Shown: positions 17,774 to 27,051, numbered from the stretch's first letter. The stretch is 64,000 nt of DNA from Hyphomonas johnsonii MHS-2 (GCF_000685275.1 NZ_ARYK01000006.1:210028-274027); one strand, 5' to 3'. Notes: generated from the letters alone by a model not told the origin. Translations and numbers: made by a program.

Positions 17774-20467
17774 ATGGGTGAAGCGGCTTTGAAACAGGCA
17801 GACGAGACCTGGGTCTACGGGTTTGGTGGCGGCACGGCCGATGGCGATGCCTCGATGAAGAACCTGCTCGGCGGCAAGGGCGCCAATCTCGCCGAAATGG
17901 CGAAACTCGGCCTGCCTGTGCCACCCGGATTTACCATCTCGACGGCCGTCTGCACCGCTTATTACGAACTCGAGCGCGAATACCCTTCGACCCTGTCGCC
18001 GCAGGTGGACGCTGCGCTGGCCGCGGTCGAACAGGAATCCGGCAAGGGCTTCGGCGACCCGGAAAACCCGCTGCTGGTCTCGGTCCGCTCGGGCGCGCGC
18101 GCGTCGATGCCGGGCATGATGGACACGGTGCTGAACCTCGGCCTCAACGAGGCCTCGGTGAAGGGCCTTGCCAAGCTGGCAGGGGAGCGCTTTGCCTATG
18201 ACAGCTATCGCCGCTTCATCCAGATGTATTCCAATGTCGTGCTGGGCCTGCGCCATGACACGTTCGAGCACATTCTCGACGATTATAAAGAGCGCCAGGG
18301 ATTCGAACTCGACACCGAGATGGAAGCGGAAGACTGGAAGGCCGTGATCGTCTCCTACAAGGAGGCCGTCGAGAAGGCGCTGGGCAAGCCCTTCCCGGAT
18401 GATCCGAAGGAACAGCTGTGGGGCGCGATCTCGGCCGTGTTCGGCTCGTGGATGAACGACCGGGCGATCACCTATCGCAAGCTGAACGATATTCCCACCG
18501 AATGGGGCACGGCGGTGACCGTGCAGTCGATGGTGTTCGGGAACCTTGGCGAAACCTCGGCCACCGGCGTCGCCTTCACGCGCGACCCGTCGAATGGCGA
18601 ACCGATCTTCTATGGCGAATACCTGATCAATGCGCAGGGCGAGGACGTTGTGGCGGGAATCCGCACGCCGGCGCCGATCTCGCGCGAGCGTGCCGACACG
18701 CTGAAATCCGCTGATGCGCCGCTCGAAGAAGCGATGCCGCCGGTCTATGCGCAGCTGCGCGAAGTGGCCGACAAGCTGGAGCGCCACTACAAGGACATGC
18801 AGGACCTGGAGTTCACGGTCGAAAATGGCCGCCTCTACATGCTGCAGACCCGCAACGGGAAACGCACGGCCTCTGCCGCGCTCAGGATCGCGGTCGACAT
18901 GGCGCGCGACGGCCTGATCACCGAGGAAGAAGCCGTCCTGCGGCTGGCACCGTCGCAACTGGACCAGCTGCTGCACCCGACCATCGCCGAGGATGCCGTG
19001 CGCGACGTGATCGTGACCGGCCTGCCGGCCAGCCCCGGTGCGGCCGTCGGCAAGGTCGTGTTCGATTCAGAAGAAGCCTTTGCCATGGCCGAGAAGGGCG
19101 AGGACGTGATCCTTGTCCGCATCGAGACCAGCCCGGAAGACATCAAGGGCATGCACGCGGCCCGCGCCATCGTGACGGCGCGCGGCGGCATGACCAGCCA
19201 CGCGGCGGTTGTTGCGCGCGGCATGGGCCGGCCCTGCGTCTGCGGCGCCGGTGGCCTGCAGATTGACACCGCCAAGGGCGTGTTCCGCGTCATGGGCCGG
19301 GAAGTGAAAAAGGGTGACGTGATCACCGTGGACGGCGCAGCAGGGCAGGTGCTGCTCGGCGCGGTCAAGATGATGCAGCCGGACCTGTCCGGTGATTTCG
19401 GGACGCTGATGGGCTGGGCCGACAAGGCCCGCCGCCTGAAAGTGCGGGCGAACGCGGAAACGGCGCTGGATGCGCGCACGGCGGTCGAGTTCGGCGCCGA
19501 GGGCATCGGCCTCTGCCGGACCGAGCACATGTTCTTCGACGCCGACCGCATTCCGGAAGTGCGCGCAATGATCCTGGCCAATGACGAAGCCGGCCGGCGC
19601 GCATCGCTGGCCAAGCTGCTGCCGATGCAGCGTGCCGATTTCGAGGACCTGTTCCGGATCCTCGAAGACCGCCCGGCGACGATCCGCCTGCTGGACCCGC
19701 CGCTGCACGAATTCCTGCCGCACTCGGATGCCGACATGGAAGAGGTGGCCAAGGCCTCTGGCGTGAAGGTCGAGGAACTGAAGCGGCGCGCCGCAGACCT
19801 GCACGAAAGCAATCCGATGCTGGGCCACCGTGGCTGCCGCCTCGGGATCACCTATCCGGAAATCTACGAGATGCAGGCACGGGCGATCTTCGAGGCTGCG
19901 GTGAACGTCGCCAAGGAAACCGGCCGCCAGCCGGTGCCGGAAGTGATGATCCCGCTTGTCGGCACGCACAAGGAACTGTCGATCCTGAAGGCCGTCGTTG
20001 ATGGCGCCGCCAAGGCGGTATTCGCGGAAACCGGCACGACGCTGGACTATATGGTCGGCACCATGATCGAGCTGCCGCGGGCCGCCCTGCAGGCGGGCGA
20101 GATCGCCCAGTCTGCCGAGTTCTTTTCGTTCGGAACCAATGACCTGACCCAGACAACATTGGGGATTTCACGCGATGACGCCGGGCGATTCCTGAAAATC
20201 TACGAGGAGAAGGGCATCTACGAGAAGGATCCCTTCGTCACGCTGGACCAGGTGGGTGTCGGTGAACTGGTGAAAATCGCCGCAGAACGAGGGCGCAAGA
20301 CCCGCCCAGGCATCAAGCTGGGCATCTGCGGAGAGCATGGCGGCGACCCGGCTTCGGTCGCATTCTGCCACCGTGCAGGCCTCGATTATGTCTCCTGCTC
20401 GCCTTACCGGTTGCCGATCGCCCGTCTCGCGGCGGCACATGCGGCGCTCGAAGAATCGCACAAATAG
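17774..20467 (+). CDS. ppdK: Pyruvate, phosphate dikinase
   Basis: A cytosolic enzyme that interconverts pyruvate, ATP and Pi with PEP, AMP and PPi (897 residues, normal length). An N-terminal ATP-grasp nucleotide domain comes first (VYGFGGGTADGD; LLGGKGANLAEM; SVRSGARASMPGMMDTV, the last read as SVRSGA and SMPGMMDT). The phosphohistidine domain has His476 in GGMTSHAAVVARGMG, and the C-terminal TIM barrel has the catalytic Cys875 (SCSPYRLP), GTNDLTQTTLG and GICGEHGGDP. The start is the ATG after AGAGGGTGAATTTC. It is monocistronic, with a 217-bp gap after glyS and 345 bp to the next gene. Confidence 0.97.
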   Translation: MGEAALKQADETWVYGFGGGTADGDASMKNLLGGKGANLAEMAKLGLPVPPGFTISTAVCTAYYELEREYPSTLSPQVDAALAAVEQESGKGFGDPENPLLVSVRSGARASMPGMMDTVLNLGLNEASVKGLAKLAGERFAYDSYRRFIQMYSNVVLGLRHDTFEHILDDYKERQGFELDTEMEAEDWKAVIVSYKEAVEKALGKPFPDDPKEQLWGAISAVFGSWMNDRAITYRKLNDIPTEWGTAVTVQSMVFGNLGETSATGVAFTRDPSNGEPIFYGEYLINAQGEDVVAGIRTPAPISRERADTLKSADAPLEEAMPPVYAQLREVADKLERHYKDMQDLEFTVENGRLYMLQTRNGKRTASAALRIAVDMARDGLITEEEAVLRLAPSQLDQLLHPTIAEDAVRDVIVTGLPASPGAAVGKVVFDSEEAFAMAEKGEDVILVRIETSPEDIKGMHAARAIVTARGGMTSHAAVVARGMGRPCVCGAGGLQIDTAKGVFRVMGREVKKGDVITVDGAAGQVLLGAVKMMQPDLSGDFGTLMGWADKARRLKVRANAETALDARTAVEFGAEGIGLCRTEHMFFDADRIPEVRAMILANDEAGRRASLAKLLPMQRADFEDLFRILEDRPATIRLLDPPLHEFLPHSDADMEEVAKASGVKVEELKRRAADLHESNPMLGHRGCRLGITYPEIYEMQARAIFEAAVNVAKETGRQPVPEVMIPLVGTHKELSILKAVVDGAAKAVFAETGTTLDYMVGTMIELPRAALQAGEIAQSAEFFSFGTNDLTQTTLGISRDDAGRFLKIYEEKGIYEKDPFVTLDQVGVGELVKIAAERGRKTRPGIKLGICGEHGGDPASVAFCHRAGLDYVSCSPYRLPIARLAAAHAALEESHK

Positions 20468-20812
20468 CCACCAGGCAGCTCGTTTCGATGGCAAAATGGT
20501 GTTGTAGATTTGTCACAGGGGCAAATGCGGGCGCGAGCGGCCGGCCAGGCCGAATTCGTTAATTTCTTATGAAATTCAACAGACTGGGAAAACCGGCCGT
20601 GTCCACGGCCGGAATCCGCCCCGATTCGGTATCTTGCACCTGACGGAAATGTCACTCAGAGAAGTGGCTGCGTTCTTGCTAGTAAGGGGATTGGCCGCCT
20701 ATTTCCCGCCCAGAAGCGGGACCGAAGCGGTTCTGGAATATTAGTCAAACCAAACACGCCTGGGTCATTTAGAGACGAAGCTATATCGTCTGCCAGGGAT
20801 TGGGGAGCGGTG
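20468..20812. other. 345-bp intergenic region upstream of the cell-wall hydrolase
   Basis: No gene is visible. The region holds a perfect 8-bp hairpin (20593-20612), two GANTC sites 11 bp apart (20612-20616 and 20623-20627), a TTAA-N7-TGAA near-match to a CtrA box (20559-20573), and a 6-bp dyad AGACGA/TCGTCT (20773-20791) ending 22 bp before the start codon. The density of regulatory-looking elements suggests a regulated promoter for the downstream gene. Confidence 0.5.
20593..20612. repeat. Perfect hairpin in the ppdK-hydrolase intergenic region
   Basis: CCGGCCGT and ACGGCCGG flank a GTCC loop. No T-tract follows on either strand, so it is not a classical terminator. It may still act as the 3' stem of the ppdK transcript. 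Confidence 0.55.
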
Positions 20813-21985
20813 ATGTTAAGGGTTCTTCAACCACGAAGGGCGACTCTGTCGCCAATGGGTGGGCTCCGAGAGAAGCTCAAGCGTTGGTGGATGACAATGA
20901 CAGACGACGAACAGCGAGATATCTTCATTCGCGGTGCGACGATCGCCGTCTGCGCCGTGGCTGCGACAGTCACGCTGCCCATGGTCGGTCAGATTCAGGC
21001 CGAGAAACGCGCTGATGCGGACTTCCGTGAGCAGGCTGTAAGGCTTGCGAGCATTGAAGACGGCGGCGTGACCGCGCGGACCGCTGCGTTTACGCCGGCC
21101 CTGCTGGACACGCCCTGGATGCGTACCGTCGAATACACCCTGGAGCGCGATACCGGTTCCTCGATGAGCCGCTATGCCATGCGCGACCGCGATGGCGCAG
21201 CGCTGAACTCGCTGACCAGCTTCCGCCCCGAACATATCAAGCGCGCCGAGACGATCAGCGCGGAACAGAAGTGCATGGCGCAGGCCGTGTACTATGAATC
21301 GGCCCACGAGCCGCTCAACGGCCAGCTCGCCGTTGCCGAAGTCATCGCCAACCGTGTGCGTGACCATCGCTATCCGGACACCGCCTGTGGCGTGGTGTAC
21401 CAGGGTGCGACACGCACGACCGGCTGCCAGTTCACCTTCACCTGCGACGGCGCACTCAAGACGCCGCCCATGGGCAAGAACTGGGAACGCGCAAAGACGA
21501 TCGCTGCGCACGTGATGATGAATCTCAATGTCGACCAGACCGGTGGTGCCACGCACTATCACGCAACCTATGTCGACCCGATCTGGAGCGCCGGCCTGAT
21601 CAAGACCGACAAGATCGGCATGCACATCTTCTACCGCTTCCCACGCGGCTCGACGGAATGGGCCAGCGTGCGCAAGGGTTATGAAAATCGCCGCGCACAG
21701 CTGCAATATGCGTCAGCCGGAGCGGATGTCGTGACGCCGGATACGGAGGCTGCAACCTCCTACATCCAGACCGTCATGCCGGTGTCCACGGCTCCTGCCG
21801 CTGTCACCACATCGAACCGCACGATCTCGAACGGCGCGCCGCGCCTGACGACGATCCGCTCGGTCGACTATGAAGAGCCGCAGCTGAACACGCCAAGCAA
21901 TGCCGACAAGATTGCGGCCTATACGGCGATGCAGACCGGTGTCGAAGTTGCGAGCAACGATATCAGCCCGAACGTGCTGCGCTAG
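20813..21985 (+). CDS. SleB-like cell wall hydrolase (Hydrolase_2 family)
   Basis: A 390-residue envelope protein. An N-terminal cytoplasmic basic stretch leads to one membrane helix (GATIAVCAVAATVTLPMVG, about 44-62), then a periplasmic linker and a Hydrolase_2 (SleB/CwlJ) domain of about 120 residues. Its family motifs are visible: AQAVYYESAHEPLNGQLAVAEV split as the catalytic-Glu helix YYESAHEP, then VIANRVRD, CGVVYQ, CQFTFTCDG and the THYHATYVDP block. These enzymes cleave glycan strands, often as lytic transglycosylases. A ~100-residue Thr/Ala-rich C-terminal tail has no recognisable domain. The ATG chosen follows GGGGAGCGGTG; a later ATG (MGGLREKL) would remove 14 residues. Confidence 0.88.
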   Translation: MLRVLQPRRATLSPMGGLREKLKRWWMTMTDDEQRDIFIRGATIAVCAVAATVTLPMVGQIQAEKRADADFREQAVRLASIEDGGVTARTAAFTPALLDTPWMRTVEYTLERDTGSSMSRYAMRDRDGAALNSLTSFRPEHIKRAETISAEQKCMAQAVYYESAHEPLNGQLAVAEVIANRVRDHRYPDTACGVVYQGATRTTGCQFTFTCDGALKTPPMGKNWERAKTIAAHVMMNLNVDQTGGATHYHATYVDPIWSAGLIKTDKIGMHIFYRFPRGSTEWASVRKGYENRRAQLQYASAGADVVTPDTEAATSYIQTVMPVSTAPAAVTTSNRTISNGAPRLTTIRSVDYEEPQLNTPSNADKIAAYTAMQTGVEVASNDISPNVLR

Positions 21986-22010
21986 GCACACGCCATTCGG
22001 CAATCATTCA

Positions 22011-22043
22011 AAGACCGTCGATCATGTGATCGGCGGTCTTCTT
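22011..22043. terminator. Bidirectional terminator between the hydrolase and the SDR gene
   Basis: A 14-bp near-perfect dyad (AAGACCGTCGATCA against TGATCGGCGGTCTT, one wobble) starts 25 bp after the hydrolase stop. Weak T/A tracts lie on each side, and both flanking genes converge on it. Confidence 0.7.
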
Positions 22044-22053
22044 GTATCCGCCA

Positions 22054-22863
22054 TCAGCTGCGCGGCGGAACCTGTGCCTTGACGCGCTTGCGGATGGCGC
22101 CGGGCAGCCAGCGGGTCATGAAGCGGGCGCGCTCTGCATCCTTGCCAACCATGTAGTGCACGTCCTTGCCATGCGCCGCTTCCCAGGCGCGCTCGGCCGC
22201 CATCGAAACCGGATAGACGGTCATGCCGTTCTCGCGCAGCTGGTCCGACATTTTCACGTTTGCACCGGCCGCCGCGCCCATGTCGAGGATCGGCGTGTCG
22301 ATGAACCAGGGCATCAGGCTGGTGACGCGGATGTCCAGGTCGCGGAACTCCGCATCCAGCGCTTCCGTCAGTCCACGGACGGCGAACTTGGTGGCCGAGT
22401 AGACGGCAAGCTGGGGAGAGCCGACGATGCCGGCGGTCGAGGCGGTGTTGACGATCCGCGCGCCGGGCGTGTCGCGCAGCATGGGCAGGCAGGCATGGAC
22501 GCCATTGATGACGCCCTTGAGATTGACGTCGATGACCCAGTCATTGTCATCGGCGGAGACATCTTCGAACCAGCCGTGGCGCCCGACGCCGGCATTGTTG
22601 AACAGCACGTTCATGGCGCCCTCGGTGGCCTCGCCAAACCCTGTGACCGCCTGACTCCATTCGGCCCGGTTGCGCACGTCCAGCTGCGCGACATGGCAAT
22701 TGTTGCGGCCGATCTCGTCGGCGACCTCCTTGAGGCCCGCTTCGTTGACGTCATAGAGGCCGCAAAACCAGTTGCGATCAGCGAAATAGCGCGCCGTCTC
22801 GGCGCCGATGCCCGAGGCCGCGCCGGTGATGAAGATGCTCTTTCGCCCGCCGGATCCTGCCAT
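22054..22863 (-). CDS. SDR-family oxidoreductase
   Basis: A 269-residue classical short-chain dehydrogenase/reductase that uses NAD(P)H. The cofactor motif TGAASGIG is at about residues 13-20 and the NNAG motif is in NVLFNNAGVG. The catalytic Ser lies in NTAST and the Tyr/Lys pair in YSATKFA. An Asp after strand 2 (LYDVNEAG) suggests NAD(H) rather than NADP(H), a family rule of thumb. The substrate is unknown. The gene is 41 bp downstream of nadC on the same strand and could be the distal gene of the NAD operon, though no metabolic link is evident. Confidence 0.9.
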   Translation of the reverse strand: MAGSGGRKSIFITGAASGIGAETARYFADRNWFCGLYDVNEAGLKEVADEIGRNNCHVAQLDVRNRAEWSQAVTGFGEATEGAMNVLFNNAGVGRHGWFEDVSADDNDWVIDVNLKGVINGVHACLPMLRDTPGARIVNTASTAGIVGSPQLAVYSATKFAVRGLTEALDAEFRDLDIRVTSLMPWFIDTPILDMGAAAGANVKMSDQLRENGMTVYPVSMAAERAWEAAHGKDVHYMVGKDAERARFMTRWLPGAIRKRVKAQVPPRS

Positions 22864-22904
22864 GCCCTGTCCTTCCTGCGAGAAATGTCCTGTGAATGCC
22901 AGTG

Positions 22905-23759
22905 TCAGACGACATCCAGCCCCACGTCAAGGTTGGGCGCGGAATGGGTGAGCGCGCCAACCGATATGAAATCGACACCCGTCTCGGCGATTCCGGCCAC
23001 TGTGGAGAGAGTGACGCCGCCTGACGCTTCGGCTGTGACCCGGCCATCAATCATGGCGACGGCACGGCGCAGGGTGTCGTTGTCCATGTTGTCGAGCAGG
23101 ATGGCGTGCGGGGCGTGGGCAAGCGCCTGGTCGAGCTGGTCCAGCGTGTCGACCTCGATCTCGATCATGCGCAAGTGTCCGGCATAGGCCTTGGCGCGGG
23201 TCATGGCCTCGGCGATCGAGCCGCAGGCTGCAATGTGATTGTCCTTGATGAGGATGGCGTCATCGAGACCGTAGCGGTGTGCCGTGCCTCCGCCACAGCG
23301 CACGGCGCGTTTCTCGAGGGCGCGATGGCCGGGCGTCGTTTTCCGTGTGCAGACAATCCGTGCATCGGTGTGGGCAATGGCTTCGACGAAGGCGCGGGTG
23401 AGGGTTGCAACGCCCGACAGGCGGCCGATGAAGTTCAGCATGGTGCGTTCGGCGGTGAGAATGGAGCGGGCGGTGCCGTCGAGGCGACCGATAATGTCGC
23501 CAGGCACGATGGCGCTGCCGTCCGGCTTTTCGATCACGAGCTGCATGGCCGGGTCGATCAGGTGCAGCGCATGCGCGGCGGCGTCGAGGCCTGCAATCAC
23601 GCCCGGCTTGCGGGCGGCGATCACGACTCGCATGTTCGTGTCCGGAGATATCGTGGCATCGGTCGTCAGGTCGCCGGCCCGGCCAAGGTCTTCAGCGAGG
23701 GCGAGCCGGACGATCGGGTCGAGGATGATGGCGGGCAGGGGCGGGGGGACAGGGCTCAT
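22905..23759 (-). CDS. nadC: Nicotinate-nucleotide diphosphorylase (quinolinate phosphoribosyltransferase)
   Basis: Converts quinolinate and PRPP to nicotinate mononucleotide, the third step of de novo NAD synthesis (284 residues). Family motifs are LAEDLGRAGDLTT near the N-terminus, the substrate-binding CTRKTTPGHRALEKRAV region (about 137-153), GGGTAHRYGL, ILIKDNHI, and the C-terminal GGVTLSTVAGIAETGVDFIS barrel end, read as GGVTLSTV and TGVDFISVG. Its start overlaps the nadB stop by 4 bp (ATGA), so the two are translationally coupled. Confidence 0.96.
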   Translation of the reverse strand: MSPVPPPLPAIILDPIVRLALAEDLGRAGDLTTDATISPDTNMRVVIAARKPGVIAGLDAAAHALHLIDPAMQLVIEKPDGSAIVPGDIIGRLDGTARSILTAERTMLNFIGRLSGVATLTRAFVEAIAHTDARIVCTRKTTPGHRALEKRAVRCGGGTAHRYGLDDAILIKDNHIAACGSIAEAMTRAKAYAGHLRMIEIEVDTLDQLDQALAHAPHAILLDNMDNDTLRRAVAMIDGRVTAEASGGVTLSTVAGIAETGVDFISVGALTHSAPNLDVGLDVV

Positions 23760-25327
23760 GTGCTGGCAACCTTTTCGGCTGGGTCGTCAAACGCCCGGAT
23801 CAGGAACTGGCGTTCGGGTGCGTTGGTTTCGGGGAAGTCGCTGCGAAAATGGCCGCCGCGGCTTTCGGTGCGGGCAAGCGCGGCCGTCGCCATCAAGCCG
23901 GCGGTGATCAGTGGCCGGGCCGGGCCGTGGGTGGCCTTGAGCGCATCAATGTCTGAGAGCAGCGTATCGAGGCCCGCCGCGTTGCGCACAACGCCGCACT
24001 GTTTCGACATGCCGGCCCGGAGCGCCTGCAGGGCATCGTGGGGCAGCGAAGCCGGCACCGTGCCGCGTGTTGCGATCGCCGCGTCCAGCGCCGCGTTGCG
24101 CAGCCGTCCGGCGATGCGATGGGAAAAGACAACAGCCTCGAGGAGGGAGTTGGAGGCCAGCCGGTTGGCGCCGTGCGCGCCGGTGGAGGTGCACTCGCCG
24201 CACACCGAGAGGCCGTCGAGAGTGGACGCGCCCCAGAAATCGGCGACGATGCCGCCCATGTGATAATGCGCCGCCGGCGCGATCGGGATCATGTCGAAGC
24301 GCGGGTCGATGCCGGCGCTCTTGCAGGCGGAAAACACGGTCGGGAAATGATCGGGGAAATGATTGCCGACGGCTGTGCGGCAGTCGAGGAAGGCGCCGCG
24401 GCCGGCAGCCCGTTCCGAATGGATCGCGCGGGCGACCTCGTCGCGCGGCGCCAGCTCTTCAAGCGTGTGATAATTTGCCATGAAGCGCGTGCCGTCCGTA
24501 TTGCGCAGGGTGGCGCCTTCGCCGCGCAGGGCTTCCGTGGCCAGCGGCGCAGGATCGCGGCCAATGTCGATCGCAGTGGGGTGGAACTGGACGAACTCGA
24601 CGTCGGCCAGCAGGGCACCGGCTTCGTAGGCCATGGCGATGGCGTCGCCCCTGGCTTCGCGCGGATTGGTGGTGACCTGGAACAGGCCACCCGTGCCGCC
24701 CGTGCACAGGACAGTCTCCCGGGCGGTGCAGGTTGTCAGGCGGCCAGCCTGGTCACGCAGGACAACGCCGCCAACCCGCAGCGTATCATCCTGCAGCAGC
24801 GCGACGGCCCGGACGCCTTCGATGACGCGGATATGGTTCGCTGCGGCGACGGCCGCCACGAGCGCGTCCATGATCGCCTTGCCGGCAAGATCACCAGCGA
24901 CGCGTGCGACGCGCGGGCGCGAATGCGCTGCTTCGAGTGACAGGGCGAGGGCGCCGTCGGGTGTGCGGTCAAACGGAACGCCGAGCTGTACCAGGTCACG
25001 CACGCGCGCCGGGCCTTCTTCGGCGATCAGGCGGGCAATGACGGGATCGACCAGGCCAGCGCCGGCGTTCACCGTGTCAGTGGCATGTTGTTCTGCGCTG
25101 TCGAGCGGGTCGAGTGCTGCGGCAAGGCCGCCTTGTGCCCAGGCGGAGGACGCTGCCTGGCCGAGCGGGGCGGGCGAGATGACGAGGCAGGGACGCGGTG
25201 CCAGCTCGAGCGCGAGGAACAGGCCCGCAAGGCCGGCGCCGACGATGAGCACGTCGCTTTCCGGCGCGCCGGTCGCCGTGAGTGTCTGAATGCCTGCAGT
25301 GGTCACCGTATCAGGATATCCCGTCAT
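23756..25327 (-). CDS. nadB: L-aspartate oxidase
   Basis: An FAD-dependent enzyme that oxidises L-aspartate to iminoaspartate, the substrate of NadA (523 residues). The FAD dinucleotide motif is VLIVGAGLAGLFLALEL (about 25-41). Other family elements are AQGGLAAALDP, the substrate loop FVQFHPTAID, the APAAHYHMGGI segment, and CGECTSTGAHGANRLASNSL, read as CGECTSTGAHG and NRLASNSLLEA. The helical C-terminal domain is present. The start lies inside the 3' end of the upstream secreted-protein gene (17-bp overlap). Order on the minus strand is nadA, secreted protein, nadB, nadC, SDR. Confidence 0.95.
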   Translation of the reverse strand: MTGYPDTVTTAGIQTLTATGAPESDVLIVGAGLAGLFLALELAPRPCLVISPAPLGQAASSAWAQGGLAAALDPLDSAEQHATDTVNAGAGLVDPVIARLIAEEGPARVRDLVQLGVPFDRTPDGALALSLEAAHSRPRVARVAGDLAGKAIMDALVAAVAAANHIRVIEGVRAVALLQDDTLRVGGVVLRDQAGRLTTCTARETVLCTGGTGGLFQVTTNPREARGDAIAMAYEAGALLADVEFVQFHPTAIDIGRDPAPLATEALRGEGATLRNTDGTRFMANYHTLEELAPRDEVARAIHSERAAGRGAFLDCRTAVGNHFPDHFPTVFSACKSAGIDPRFDMIPIAPAAHYHMGGIVADFWGASTLDGLSVCGECTSTGAHGANRLASNSLLEAVVFSHRIAGRLRNAALDAAIATRGTVPASLPHDALQALRAGMSKQCGVVRNAAGLDTLLSDIDALKATHGPARPLITAGLMATAALARTESRGGHFRSDFPETNAPERQFLIRAFDDPAEKVAST

Positions 25328-25781
25328 TCGCCCGGCGGAACTCCGCCGGGGCCGTCACGGCCGACACGAGGGCACCGAACATGCGGTCGGCGGACTCGAT
25401 CGTCAGCGTGAAATTATCAGGGACATAGACGAGGCCTTCGAATTTCGATTCCAGCATTTCCTCGATCTGGGAGCGGATCGAGACCTGGTTGCCGAAGCGC
25501 CGCGCCTGGCAGGACTGGCGCACCACAGAGCGGCCCCACATGGAGCAGACTTCGACGGCTGTAAGCTCGCACGAATAGACGCCAGGCTCGGGATTGGGCG
25601 ACAGGTTCATCGTGCCGGTCATCAGGCATTCGCCGCCACGATAGGGCCGGGTCTGGAAACTCCAGGTGCCCAGCACGTCGGCCTTGTCGGCGTCATCGTC
25701 ATTGCCGGCATGAGCCGGTGCGCCTGCGAGCAGGGCGAATGCCGCAAGGGCGGCCGCCAAGCGTGTCCTGCCCTGGAACAT
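25311..25781 (-). CDS. Secreted protein of unknown function in the nad cluster
   Basis: A 156-residue protein with a clear signal peptide (RLAAALAAFALLAGAPAHA, cleavage about residue 25). The mature part carries four Cys (GGECLMT, YSCELT, VEVCSMW, RQSCQAR), well suited to two periplasmic disulfides. The C-terminal half has a strand-rich pattern (LVYVPDNFTLTIESADRMFG). I do not recognise the family. The gene lies between nadA and nadB and overlaps the nadB start by 17 bp, so it is almost certainly co-transcribed with nadBC, although an exported protein is an odd partner for cytosolic NAD synthesis. Confidence 0.75.
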   Translation of the reverse strand: MFQGRTRLAAALAAFALLAGAPAHAGNDDDADKADVLGTWSFQTRPYRGGECLMTGTMNLSPNPEPGVYSCELTAVEVCSMWGRSVVRQSCQARRFGNQVSIRSQIEEMLESKFEGLVYVPDNFTLTIESADRMFGALVSAVTAPAEFRRANDGIS

Positions 25782-25862
25782 CGTCTACCTCCTGATCGCC
25801 GCCTCGGCGCCTTCATGTGAGATTAGTCCCACCCTGACGGGCGGCACAACTACCAAGCTGCC

Positions 25863-27005
25863 TTACACGACCATTTCGAGTTCAAGTGGCTTGAGACCGG
25901 TCTTGAATGCCAGTGGGCGCTCAAGTTTCGGCAGGGCCATCATGGCATCGAGCGCTTCCTTGGCCCGAACGCGCACGTCTTCCGGAATCTTGACCTCATA
26001 TTCCCCGGTGACGAGGCAGTCATAGATGTTTTCCAGCGTGATGCGTTTCATGTGCGGGCAGAGGTTGCACGGCCGTACGAAATTCACGGTCGGATTCTCT
26101 GCAGCGACATTGTCGCTCATCGAACATTCGGTGAGGAGGACAACCTTGTTCGGCTTGTTTTCCTTGACGTAATTGGCGAGCGCCGATGTCGAGCCGGCAA
26201 AGTCGGCCGTTTCCAGAACGTCAGGCGGGCATTCCGGGTGGGCCAGGATGACGACGCCCGGATAGGCGTCGCGCAGCTGGCTGACATCGTCGGCCGAGAA
26301 CAGCTCGTGCACTTCACACGCGCCCGGCCAGGTGATGATGCGGATATCCGTCTGGGCCGCGACATTCTTGGCGAGGTACTGGTCTGGCACCATGATGACG
26401 GTGTCGGAATTCCATTCCTTCGCGATGTGTTCGACAACCTGCGATGCATTGGAGCTGGTGCAGGTGATGTGGCATTCGGCCTTCACGTCGGCGGTGCAGT
26501 TCACGTAGGTGACGATGGGATAATTCGGGTACTTTTCCTTGATCAGGCGCACGTCGGCCCCGGTGATCGATGCGGCGAGCGAACAGCCCGCGCGCAGGTC
26601 CGGGATCAGGACTGTCTTGTCAGGGGCAAGGATCTTGGAGGTTTCGGCCATGAAATGCACGCCAGCCTGGACGATGACACCGGCAGTGGTGGCAGAGGCT
26701 TCGCGCGCAAGCTGGAGGCTGTCGCCCCGGAAGTCGCCGACGAGGCTGAAAATGTCCGGCGTCATGTAATTGTGGGCCAGGATGACCGCGTTCTTTTCCT
26801 TTTTCAGGCGGTTGATCGCGGCGACGAGAGGCGCGACCGCGGGCCATTCCATCGGCGTGATGAAATCCGCAACCAGCGGATAGAGGCTGTCGGTTTCGGC
26901 GCGGACAGCATCGTCATAGACGAGACCGCGCTCTGCTGCGGCGGACGCGCCGCGCAAAGGGGTGGGTGTTGGGCATCCGGGAGCGGAATCGATCAATCTG
27001 GCCAT
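25863..27005 (-). CDS. nadA: Quinolinate synthase
   Basis: A [4Fe-4S] enzyme condensing iminoaspartate with dihydroxyacetone phosphate to quinolinate (380 residues). The three cluster Cys are in VNCTADVKAE, AHPECPPDV and the CNLCPHMKR block. Other motifs are ILAHNYMTPDIFSLVGDF, split as ILAHNYM and FSLVGDFRGDS, HFMAETSKIL and LTECSMSDN. The ATG chosen has AGGAG 8 bases upstream. A start 24 codons earlier would place coding sequence over the promoter and operator, so it is rejected. It is the first gene of the nad cluster, with 81 bp before the secreted-protein gene. Confidence 0.96.
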   Translation of the reverse strand: MARLIDSAPGCPTPTPLRGASAAAERGLVYDDAVRAETDSLYPLVADFITPMEWPAVAPLVAAINRLKKEKNAVILAHNYMTPDIFSLVGDFRGDSLQLAREASATTAGVIVQAGVHFMAETSKILAPDKTVLIPDLRAGCSLAASITGADVRLIKEKYPNYPIVTYVNCTADVKAECHITCTSSNASQVVEHIAKEWNSDTVIMVPDQYLAKNVAAQTDIRIITWPGACEVHELFSADDVSQLRDAYPGVVILAHPECPPDVLETADFAGSTSALANYVKENKPNKVVLLTECSMSDNVAAENPTVNFVRPCNLCPHMKRITLENIYDCLVTGEYEVKIPEDVRVRAKEALDAMMALPKLERPLAFKTGLKPLELEMVV

Positions 27006-27030
27006 GAGGGGTCTCCTTGCATCGGGCCAC

Positions 27031-27051
27031 TTATGCTCGATATGAGTATAA
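27031..27051 (-). promoter_or_regulatory. Palindromic operator at the nadA promoter
   Basis: TTATGCTC and GAGTATAA flank five bases, forming a 21-bp imperfect palindrome (arms TTATrCTC/GAGyATAA). It overlaps the -10 region of the predicted nadA promoter and lies 26 bp upstream of the start codon, the expected place for a repressor. NAD-biosynthesis repressors of the NadQ/NrtR type are known to control nad genes in bacteria; which protein binds here is not shown by the sequence. Confidence 0.6.
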
